20,161 nt of DNA from the IMG/VR virus record IMGVR_UViG_3300009183_000452, positions 1 to 20,161 of that record; one strand, given 5' to 3'. Of this stretch, positions 1 to 5,716 are shown piece by piece. Below the pieces are notes generated by a model. It worked only from the letters and a program-made list of their open reading frames with translations. It made no database searches and was not told the DNA's origin. Each line of letters starts with the position of its first letter. Position 1 is the first letter of the stretch. Source of the stretch: a virus. Made by a program: the position numbers and the translations under genes.

Positions 1-390
1 CAAGATATTCAACGCACTATCGGTGATGTTCAATACCCTGCTGGCTGGTTCAGCAATGCTGATGAACGTGCCAAAGTAGGCATGATTGAAGTTGCTGACC
101 CAGTAAGGCCAGATGACAACCTTTTTATTGTGGTTGAAAACCCTGATGGTAGCTACACGGCAACACCTCGCACTGCTGATGATATTGCTGCATATCAAGC
201 CAATAAAGATTCTCAACAAGCTCAAAGTGTTCGTGCTACCCGTGGTCAGAAACTAGCAGATTCCGATTGGACACAAGTAGCAGATTCACCTGTTGACAAA
301 GCAGTATGGGCTACATATCGCCAGGCTTTGCGTGATGTGACTGGCCAGTCTGGATTCCCTTGGACTATCACATGGCCAGACGCACCTTGA
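1..390 (+). CDS. Tail-assembly-chaperone-like protein, 5' end missing
   Basis: The frame is open from base 1 (Gln-Asp-Ile...) to the stop at 388-390, so the gene starts upstream of the window and the first visible ATG (82) is probably internal. The C-terminal part has the pattern RxxRGxxLxxSDWTQxxDxPV..WxxYRQALRDVT..GFP...TWP. This is typical of the phage tail assembly chaperone-like family (Pfam Phage_tail_APC), often encoded at the end of tail-fibre genes. The role would be folding or attachment of a tail fibre; this is family knowledge, not visible here. It is followed after 6 bp by the small membrane-protein run. The family call is fairly safe, the exact function is not. Confidence 0.75.
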   Translation, partial: QDIQRTIGDVQYPAGWFSNADERAKVGMIEVADPVRPDDNLFIVVENPDGSYTATPRTADDIAAYQANKDSQQAQSVRATRGQKLADSDWTQVADSPVDKAVWATYRQALRDVTGQSGFPWTITWPDAP

Positions 391-396
391 TAAACC

Positions 397-594
397 ATGG
401 ATGCTGATGTTGACAAAAGGCTTGCCGTGCATGAAGCGATCTGTTTAGAAAGATATAACAACATTGATCGGTCATTGCGCGATGGGGACAAGCGCATGAC
501 AAAGATTGAATACTTGCTCTATGCGGTAATCATTGCCGTTTTGTTTGGTCCAGGCGTGGCTGCCGAATTTGTAAAAAAGATATTCGGGCTATGA
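397..594 (+). CDS. Small single-TM protein, XhlA-like or holin candidate
   Basis: A 65-aa protein. The N-terminal ~38 residues are charged and probably helical (DKRLAVHEAICLERYNNIDRSLRDGDKRM). One hydrophobic segment follows (about residues 39-58, YLLYAVIIAVLFGPGVAAEF), and the protein ends in the basic tail VKKIFGL. An amphipathic helix followed by one TM and Lys residues resembles haemolysin XhlA-type phage proteins and some one-TM holins. No clear Shine-Dalgarno precedes the ATG. The stop overlaps the next start (ATGA at 591-594). The position just ahead of the spanin and endolysin genes supports a lysis or membrane role, but several neighbours are equally good holin candidates. Confidence 0.65.
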   Translation: MDADVDKRLAVHEAICLERYNNIDRSLRDGDKRMTKIEYLLYAVIIAVLFGPGVAAEFVKKIFGL

Positions 595-683
595 AAGACT
601 GGGCCGTGGCAATCATTGCTGCGGCCTGCATCACTGTTTTTGTGATTTGGGGCAGTTTTGTCATCATTTTGTTTTGGCCATGA
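591..683 (+). CDS. 30-aa membrane peptide
   Basis: A very short ORF that translates to MKDWAVAIIAAACITVFVIW followed by GSFVIILFWP. Almost the whole peptide is one hydrophobic helix with only Lys2 and Asp3 charged. Its ATG overlaps the stop of the upstream gene (ATGA), and its own TGA overlaps the ATG of the next gene at 680. This coupling on both sides is the main reason to believe it is translated. It could be a small holin, an antiholin or another membrane peptide. The function is unknown. Confidence 0.5.
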   Translation: MKDWAVAIIAAACITVFVIWGSFVIILFWP

Positions 684-805
684 TTTATGCTCTGGTCCTA
701 TTAGCAGCAGCTGCCGAATATCGATGCACTAGGTGGGCATGGACTGGTGATGTCTACAATCGGAAAGTTGTTTGTCTCAAATGGGAAAAGGTTGAGAAAA
801 AATGA
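680..805 (+). CDS. 41-aa small protein with hydrophobic N-terminus
   Basis: The peptide begins MIYALVLLAAAAEYRCTRWA and ends in a Trp/Lys-rich hydrophilic tail (WTGDVYNRKVVCLKWEKVEKK). The N-terminal ~12 residues are hydrophobic like a signal or anchor, and two cysteines follow. It overlaps the upstream stop (ATGA at 680-683) and the downstream start (ATGA at 802-805), the same coupling seen across this run. It may be an exported or membrane-anchored peptide. No lipobox is convincing because Cys16 is preceded by YR. The function is not known. Confidence 0.5.
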   Translation: MIYALVLLAAAAEYRCTRWAWTGDVYNRKVVCLKWEKVEKK

Positions 806-1296
806 TTGATCCGATGTTAGCCCTAGCAGGGATACAAAACGCCATCAGCATGGTCAAGAAGGCCAGCAAGGTGGCCAGTGACTTAGGATCACTGGCTCCA
901 ATGATTGGCAAGCTCTTTGATGCCAAATCTACTGCCACCAAGGCATTGATTGAGGCAAAGAAGGGGAAAGGCTCAAACATGGGCACGGCCCTCCAGATTG
1001 AGATGGCACTGGAGCAGGCCAGAGCTTTTGAGGAAGAGCTGAAAATGCTCTTTATGACCACAGGCAAAATCGATGTCTGGAATAAGATCAAAGAACGTCA
1101 AGCCCAGATGGACATCGATGACGCAAGAGAACTGAGGTCTTTGCAGAAATCAGAAAAAGCGGCCAAGGCCAAAGAGGCCGAAATGCAAGAGTTGGCCATC
1201 ATCATTGGCGGTGTGGCTTTTGTTTTGCTTTTGGTGTTTATTGGCATCAATGAACTGATGGACTTTTGTGCCACCACCAGAAGGTGTGGGAAGTGA
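802..1296 (+). CDS. 164-aa C-terminally membrane-anchored protein, unknown function
   Basis: Residues 1-40 hold hydrophobic and Ala-rich stretches (PMLALAGIQNAISMVKKASK, LGSLAPMIGKLFD). Residues ~70-130 are a charged helical region likely to form a coiled coil. One strong TM segment follows at about 133-152 (LAIIIGGVAFVLLLVFIGI), then a short tail with two Cys. The protein is not clearly enzymatic. Its place between small membrane proteins and the spanins suggests a cell-envelope or lysis-regulating role, which is inference. It overlaps the next gene through GTGA at 1293-1296. Confidence 0.7.
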   Translation: MIDPMLALAGIQNAISMVKKASKVASDLGSLAPMIGKLFDAKSTATKALIEAKKGKGSNMGTALQIEMALEQARAFEEELKMLFMTTGKIDVWNKIKERQAQMDIDDARELRSLQKSEKAAKAKEAEMQELAIIIGGVAFVLLLVFIGINELMDFCATTRRCGK

Positions 1297-1448
1297 ATGA
1301 GTATCAAAAAACTTTTGACCTGGCACTCAAAATATTCGTTTACGGATGTGTGGCTTTGTATTTTCTAGGTTTTCTTAAATTCTTGCCGGATGATTTATCT
1401 GACAAAATTGTCAATTTATTGCTTGGTAGGATAGGATTGGGCAAATGA
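1293..1448 (+). CDS. 51-aa single-TM protein (GTG start)
   Basis: I place the start at the GTG at 1293, which overlaps the previous stop as GTGA and is preceded by an AAGG-type ribosome-binding sequence. An ATG at 1266 would add nine residues that lie inside the upstream gene. The product begins MNEYQKTFDLALKIFVYGCV and contains one TM (about residues 10-30, ALKIFVYGCVALYFLGFLKF). It then carries an acidic/amphipathic segment and ends GRIGLGK. It is another holin-like candidate by size and topology, with no direct proof of function. Confidence 0.6.
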   Translation: MNEYQKTFDLALKIFVYGCVALYFLGFLKFLPDDLSDKIVNLLLGRIGLGK

Positions 1449-1648
1449 AATATCTATTGCTTCTGTTATTGCTGACTGGCTGCGAAGACCGCTATCGGTA
1501 CAAGTGCCAGAATCCTGACCATTTCCATGCAGCAGAATGCCAAAAGCCAAAGTGTCTATTCACTCAGCAGTGTCCAGAATACCTGGTCGCACCAATCTTG
1601 GAGAAACAAGTCAATGCAAACCAGCCAGAAGCCAAATCTAACCCCTGA
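1445..1648 (+). CDS. Small Cys-rich lipoprotein
   Basis: A 67-aa protein with a textbook lipoprotein signal: MKYLLLLLLLTGC, a short basic start, a Leu run and the lipobox LTGC with Cys13 as the predicted lipidated residue. The mature part is hydrophilic with five more cysteines (YKCQNPDHF, AECQKPKCLFTQQCPEYL), which suggests disulphides in the periplasm. It ends in a Pro/Glu/Asn tail. It is coupled to the upstream stop by ATGA and overlaps the next gene by 35 bp. Function is unknown. It may be an outer-membrane component of lysis or a superinfection-exclusion lipoprotein. Confidence 0.65.
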   Translation: MKYLLLLLLLTGCEDRYRYKCQNPDHFHAAECQKPKCLFTQQCPEYLVAPILEKQVNANQPEAKSNP

Positions 1649-2138
1649 TGAGATCGAGGTCAGAGTCTGGGGCTTTGTGGTCATTGCCGTGACTTGCATT
1701 CTTTGCTTCATTGTTGTTGCGCTTTTGTACTCTGTGACCTTTGTCACTCAGCCCATCAAATCCATGGCCCCGATTGACCAGGCTTATACCAAAATGCTGA
1801 ACGACATTGTTTTGCTCATTGTTGGCGGTATTGGTGCGGTGATGGGCAAGAAGGCAGTGGGGACTGCTGCCAAGGCTTTTGGTGGCCAGCAATCCATGCA
1901 GCCAATGTGCCAACCCATGCAAGGCTATGGCCAGCAATACGGCTACAGCAACAATCACGGGTTTAATGCAAAGACCAATGGCATCCCAAGCCAACCTTTT
2001 GGGGCAATGCCAACATGGACTAATCCAGAACTTGATGAGAGCTGGACTCCTGGTCCACCACCCACAACGCCACCAGATCATCTTGAGGATGACCATGAGC
2101 GCGAGCAATTGGCAGCAGCCAGACAGGAGTCAGAATAA
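1614..2138 (+). CDS. Two-TM membrane protein with Pro/Gln-rich tail, holin candidate
   Basis: I choose the ATG at 1614 (MQTSQKPNLTPDEIEVRVWG) over an in-frame ATG at 1527, because the extra residues look non-native and lie wholly inside the lipoprotein gene. This gives 174 aa. TM1 is about residues 19-43 (VWGFVVIAVTCILCFIVVALLY) and TM2 about 64-80 (IVLLIVGGIGAVMGKKAVG). The C-terminal ~90 residues are low-complexity (Met/Gln/Tyr/Gly then Pro/Asp/Glu) and probably cytoplasmic. Two TM segments directly before Rz fit a class II holin, though the long tail is unusual. The stop and the next start overlap as TAATG. Confidence 0.65.
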   Translation: MQTSQKPNLTPDEIEVRVWGFVVIAVTCILCFIVVALLYSVTFVTQPIKSMAPIDQAYTKMLNDIVLLIVGGIGAVMGKKAVGTAAKAFGGQQSMQPMCQPMQGYGQQYGYSNNHGFNAKTNGIPSQPFGAMPTWTNPELDESWTPGPPPTTPPDHLEDDHEREQLAAARQESE

Positions 2139-2614
2139 TGTTTGGCATTCCATTACCCTATATTGCCCTGGCAATCTGCATTGCCTTGTTTGGTTCTTAC
2201 CGAGGTGGCTATCACTTTGGCTGGGAAGACAGAGACAATGACATGAAGTTGGCCATTGCCAAAAAGAATGATGAAGCCAGAGCCAAAGAGAAAGAGCTTG
2301 GCGACAAATTGCAAGATCAAGAAACGAAACTCAGAAAGGCCCAAGATGATATTGTCAAAAAACAGTCTGCTATGCATGAGCTTGCTCGGACTGGCCGGCT
2401 GCGCCTCCCAACCGCAAGTTGTCCACAAGCCAGTCCAAGTGCCACCATTGCCACTGGAAATACACAACCCAGCCAGCCCGATGAAAGCGAACTTGAGCGA
2501 CAGACTATTGCAACTCTTATCGACCTCGCAGCCGAAGGAGACAAAGCCATCACCAAGCTCAACGCCTGCGTCAGCGCCTACAACGAAGTGAGGAGCATGG
2601 TCAATGGTCAATAG
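2138..2614 (+). CDS. Rz: Rz-like i-spanin
   Basis: A 158-aa protein with one N-terminal signal-anchor (MFGIPLPYIALAICIALFGS). A long charged periplasmic coiled coil follows (about residues 30-85, rich in KNDEARAKEKELGDKLQDQE-type heptads), then a C-terminal globular/helical tail with Cys143. This is the usual inner-membrane spanin architecture. The call is strengthened by an Rz1-type lipoprotein gene nested in another frame inside it and by the endolysin gene that overlaps its 3' end. The role is fusion of inner and outer membranes at the last step of Gram-negative lysis, with Rz1 as partner. Confidence 0.85.
   Translation: MFGIPLPYIALAICIALFGSYRGGYHFGWEDRDNDMKLAIAKKNDEARAKEKELGDKLQDQETKLRKAQDDIVKKQSAMHELARTGRLRLPTASCPQASPSATIATGNTQPSQPDESELERQTIATLIDLAAEGDKAITKLNACVSAYNEVRSMVNGQ
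2346..2591 (+). CDS. Rz1: Rz1-like o-spanin lipoprotein nested in Rz
   Basis: This ORF lies entirely inside the Rz gene in another frame. From the ATG at 2346 it reads MILSKNSLLCMSLLGLAGC, a signal peptide ending in the lipobox LAGC (Cys19). It is followed by a short Pro-rich mature lipoprotein (QPQVVHKPVQVPPLPLEIHN...), 81 aa as precursor. A lipobox, proline-rich mature part and embedded position are the diagnostic triad for Rz1. An upstream in-frame ATG at 2256 would give a highly basic extension, and one at 2376 would leave too short a signal. It acts from the inner leaflet of the outer membrane and pairs with Rz. Confidence 0.85.
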   Translation: MILSKNSLLCMSLLGLAGCASQPQVVHKPVQVPPLPLEIHNPASPMKANLSDRLLQLLSTSQPKETKPSPSSTPASAPTTK

Positions 2615-3197
2615 TGAGAAACTGTCCAAGCTCCACATTGGCCCAGAGTGGGTCGATGCGCTTAATGAGACTTTCCAGCGCTTTGACATTTCAACGCCAC
2701 TGCGCCAGGCTGCATTTATTGGCCAGTGTGGCCATGAGTGTGGCCAGTTTAGGATTCTTGAAGAGAACTTGAACTATCGCGCTGAAGCATTGCAAAAGCT
2801 CTGGCCCAAGCGCTTTGACGCGGCCAAAGCCCAGATGTGCGCCAAAAACCCCAAGCTCATTGCTAACACTGTTTATAGCAGCCGCATGGGCAACAGGGAT
2901 GAGGCCAGTGGCGATGGGTATCGGTTCAGAGGCCGAGGATGCATCCAATTGACTGGGTCGGCCAACTATCACCATGCTGGCCAAGCATTGGGTGTGGACT
3001 TGATCATGCAGCCAGAATTGGTGGCCACACCACAGTATGCAGCCCTGACTGCCGGCTGGTTTTGGGATGTCCAAAAGCTCAACCAGTATGCAGATAACCA
3101 AGACTATCGGACTATGACCAAAAAGATCAATGGCGGGTTTATTGGCCTAGATGATCGGATCAAGCACATAAACCATGCGCTGTCTGTCCTGACATAA
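2604..3197 (+). CDS. Endolysin, glycoside hydrolase family 19
   Basis: A 197-aa muralytic enzyme of the GH19 (chitinase-like lysozyme) fold. Family hallmarks seen: AAFIGQCGHECGQF at residues 36-49, with the HE pair (His44-Glu45) giving the likely general acid; EENLNYRAEAL at 53-63 with a second acidic pair; SRMGNRDEASGDGYRFRGRG at 93-112; IQLTGSANY at 114-122; and GWFWD at 151-155. No signal peptide is visible, so it should need a holin for export. The start at 2604 has GAGGAG upstream. An ATG six bases earlier is in the Rz frame. It overlaps Rz by 11 bp and closes the lysis cassette. It cleaves the glycan strands of peptidoglycan. Confidence 0.92.
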   Translation: MVNSEKLSKLHIGPEWVDALNETFQRFDISTPLRQAAFIGQCGHECGQFRILEENLNYRAEALQKLWPKRFDAAKAQMCAKNPKLIANTVYSSRMGNRDEASGDGYRFRGRGCIQLTGSANYHHAGQALGVDLIMQPELVATPQYAALTAGWFWDVQKLNQYADNQDYRTMTKKINGGFIGLDDRIKHINHALSVLT

Positions 3198-3204
3198 TTA
3201 CCCT

Positions 3205-3855
3205 ATGGCCAGCCAAACACAACAACTTGAGAATCCACCACAGCCGACCCTAGGTTATCCAACCGAGGTGTATGAGCGCAGGCATTTCAATGAGAATAAT
3301 GGCACGCTGAATATTTACTTTAAAAAGCTCTCAACTGTCTTGGGGTCATTGTTTGGACCAAGAGGTGGGCGCTTTATGAATGCGCCCCATGGGGCATTTC
3401 AAGATTCGACCAACCAAGTGGCTGCCAACACCACCACGGCTTATGCGGTCACATTTAACACCACAGACTTTTCCAATGGCGTGACTATTGCCAGTGGATC
3501 AAGGATTACTGTGGCCGATGCCGGAATCTGGAACTTGCAGTTTTCCATTCAGTTTACAAACACGACAAATGCTTCTCAGGATGTGGATGTCTGGTTCCGG
3601 GTCAATGGCACAAATGTGGCCAACTCAAACAGCCGTTTTGGTTTTGCACCAAGAAAAGGTGCTGGAGACCCGTACCACACCATTGCTGCCATCAACTACT
3701 TTGTGAGCTTAAATGCGACTGACTATGTTGAGATAATGTGGAGGCCAACCGACACGGGTGTGTCCATTGAGCAATACGCTGCTGGAACAAGCCCGACACG
3801 GCCAGCAGTCCCATCAGCCATTGTCACAATGAGCTTTGTGTCTAACATTACCTAA
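3205..3855 (+). CDS. Jelly-roll-like virion surface protein
   Basis: A 216-aa protein with a short N-terminal helical part (ERRHFNENNGTLNIYFKKLS) and a GPRGGRFMNAPHGAFQD linker. A beta-rich domain follows from about residue 65 on (AANTTTAYAVTFNTTDFSNG, SRITVADAGIWNLQFSIQFT, DVDVWFRVNG, YVEIMWRPTDTGVSIE). That strand pattern, including 'vadaGiwnlqfs' and 'dvdvWfrvNG', is like the C1q/TNF-type jelly rolls common as phage capsid- or tail-associated appendages. Its place just before the gp10-like tail gene supports a virion role. The fold is fairly likely and the location on the virion is inferred. No SD is seen before the ATG. Confidence 0.7.
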   Translation: MASQTQQLENPPQPTLGYPTEVYERRHFNENNGTLNIYFKKLSTVLGSLFGPRGGRFMNAPHGAFQDSTNQVAANTTTAYAVTFNTTDFSNGVTIASGSRITVADAGIWNLQFSIQFTNTTNASQDVDVWFRVNGTNVANSNSRFGFAPRKGAGDPYHTIAAINYFVSLNATDYVEIMWRPTDTGVSIEQYAAGTSPTRPAVPSAIVTMSFVSNIT

Positions 3856-3863
3856 TTGCCATT

Positions 3864-5342
3864 ATGTACATACCTTTAAAGTTACCCCCAGGTGTTTTCC
3901 GAAATGGTACTGAGTACCAGGCAGCAGGCCGATGGTATGACGCAAACCTAGTGCGCTGGTATGAGGGAACACTGCGCCCCATCAATGGATGGCGCACCAG
4001 GTCAAGCTCACAGATGTCAGGCTCATGCCGAGGCATCATCACTTGGCGCGACAATGCAAATGATCGCTGGATTGCTGCTGGTACGCACACCAAGCTCTAT
4101 GTGATGAACGCGCTTGGGACACTCAAAGACATCACGCCAACGGGCTTCACCACAGGCTACGCAAGCTCTACAGTGCTGACCGGCTATGGCTATAACGCCT
4201 ATGGCATTTTTGCCTATGGTGTAGCAAGGCCAGACACTGGAACACCCATTGCAGCCACCACTTGGTCACTAGACAATTGGGGTGAATACTTGGTGGCTTG
4301 CTCTTCATGGGATGGTAAGATTTATGAGTGGCAATTGGGCTTTTCAACGCCAACAAAAGCGGCAGCCATCACCAATGCACCAGTGAGCAATAAGGCGGTT
4401 TTAGTCACCCAAGAGCGCATTATCTTTGCCCTTGGTGCTGGTGGTAATTCACGCAAGGTGCAATGGTGCGACCAGGAGAACAATACCCAATGGACACCGG
4501 CAGGCGACAACCTTGCAGGCGACTATGAATTAGCAACGCCTGGATCACTTATGGCCGGCAAGCGGGTCAAGGGTGTGAATCTATTGTTTACCGATGTGGA
4601 TGTCCACACGGCCCAGTATGTTGGCGCTCCTTTTGTCTATGGCTTTGAAAAGGCTGCAAGTGGCTGCGGTCTGATTTCGGCCCAAGCAGTGGCGGCTATT
4701 GATACGGCAGCCATTTGGATGAGCAAGTCTGGCTTTTGGATTTATGACGGCTATGTCAAGCCACTGCCAAGCGATGTGTCAGATTACATTTTTGAAAATA
4801 TCAACTTTGCGCAAGCCTCCAAGATTTATGCGGTCCATGTCAGCAAGTTTGGTGAAATCTGGTGGTTTTACCCAAGTGCATCGAGCAATGAAAATGACTC
4901 TTATGTCACTTTTAACTACCGCGAAAATCATTGGAACATTGGCACATTGGCCCGTCTTGCTGGGGTTGATGCTGGGGTGTTTACTTATCCCTTGATGGTG
5001 TCTAGCGATGGCTACATCTACGAGCATGAGGTCGGTTTTGCTTATGACAGCGCCAGCCTTTATGCTGAGTCTGGACCAATCCAATTGGGCAATGGCGATA
5101 ATATTATGAGCATTCGCCAAGTCATCCCCGATGAACAAACTTTGGGTGAGGCTGTGGTTTCATTTAAAACCCGCAATTACCCAACCGGCAGTCAATCTTC
5201 ATTTGGCCCATATACGGCAGCAAACCCAACTTCAGTGAGGTTTTCTGGCCGACAAGTTAACATGAAGGTGACTGGTAACACTTTGGCCGACTGGCGCATT
5301 GGGGTGATGAGACTTGATGCTGTGCCAGCTGGAAAGCGATGA
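3864..5342 (+). CDS. P22 gp10-like tail accessory / packaged-DNA stabilisation protein
   Basis: A 492-aa protein. The N-terminus carries LKLPPGVFRNGTEYQAAGRW followed by YDANLVRWYEGTLRPINGW. This matches what I know of the phage stabilisation protein family (P22 gp10, Pfam Phage_stabilise). The rest is repeated beta-strand sequence with many aromatic/Gly motifs (WIAAGTHTKLYVM, EYLVACSSWDGKIYEW, IWMSKSGFWIYDGY, IWWFYPSASS, YVTFNYRENHWNIG), which fits a beta-propeller-like hub protein. In P22 gp10 sits between the portal/gp4 and the tail needle or tailspike and helps seal the packaged DNA. Its presence is the main argument for a short-tailed virion. It overlaps the next gene by ATGA at 5339-5342. 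Confidence 0.8.
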   Translation: MYIPLKLPPGVFRNGTEYQAAGRWYDANLVRWYEGTLRPINGWRTRSSSQMSGSCRGIITWRDNANDRWIAAGTHTKLYVMNALGTLKDITPTGFTTGYASSTVLTGYGYNAYGIFAYGVARPDTGTPIAATTWSLDNWGEYLVACSSWDGKIYEWQLGFSTPTKAAAITNAPVSNKAVLVTQERIIFALGAGGNSRKVQWCDQENNTQWTPAGDNLAGDYELATPGSLMAGKRVKGVNLLFTDVDVHTAQYVGAPFVYGFEKAASGCGLISAQAVAAIDTAAIWMSKSGFWIYDGYVKPLPSDVSDYIFENINFAQASKIYAVHVSKFGEIWWFYPSASSNENDSYVTFNYRENHWNIGTLARLAGVDAGVFTYPLMVSSDGYIYEHEVGFAYDSASLYAESGPIQLGNGDNIMSIRQVIPDEQTLGEAVVSFKTRNYPTGSQSSFGPYTAANPTSVRFSGRQVNMKVTGNTLADWRIGVMRLDAVPAGKR

Positions 5343-5707
5343 GTGACCAAGAACATTTGGAAAGGTTGCGCCACCATGTGGAGGCTGCCTTAGAATACTC
5401 TGGAGGCACACATAATTTTGATGACATTGCCGAGATGGTCGAAAAGCAGCAATTGCAGCTGTGGCCGGCCAAAGACTCGGTGGTGTTGACAGAGATCATT
5501 GTCTACCCACAACTGAAGAATTTGCATTACTTCTTGGCTGGTGGCGACCTAGATGAACTCTCTCGGATGAGACCATTGATCGAATCCTGGGGCAAATCAC
5601 TTGGATGCACCAGGGTGACTTTGGCAGGCCGAAGAGGCTGGCAAAAGTCATTTTTGAAAGACGAAGGGTACAGTCCACAATGGTCTGTATTGGCAAAGAA
5701 ACTTTAG
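5339..5707 (+). CDS. GNAT-like small virion-associated protein
   Basis: A 122-aa protein. The C-terminal half carries the pattern LHYFLAGGDLDELSRMRPLI, then SWGKSLGCTRVTLAGRRGWQ and a terminal EGYSPQWSVLAKKL. This resembles a shortened GNAT N-acetyltransferase fold used by several phages in the position of T7 gp13 or of other virion assembly proteins. The acetyl-CoA binding loop (Q/RxxGxG/A) is not evident, so catalysis is doubtful. Translation is coupled to the gp10-like gene through ATGA and the gene is followed by the ejection-protein block, which suggests a morphogenesis role. The fold call is moderate and the function unknown. Confidence 0.6.
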   Translation: MSDQEHLERLRHHVEAALEYSGGTHNFDDIAEMVEKQQLQLWPAKDSVVLTEIIVYPQLKNLHYFLAGGDLDELSRMRPLIESWGKSLGCTRVTLAGRRGWQKSFLKDEGYSPQWSVLAKKL

Positions 5708-5716
5708 GGGATAAAT

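Noticed and set aside
1527-1613. Upstream in-frame ATG extension of the two-TM protein
   Set aside because: The extra 29 residues lie wholly within the lipoprotein gene and look non-native. The ATG at 1614 gives a sensible N-terminus.
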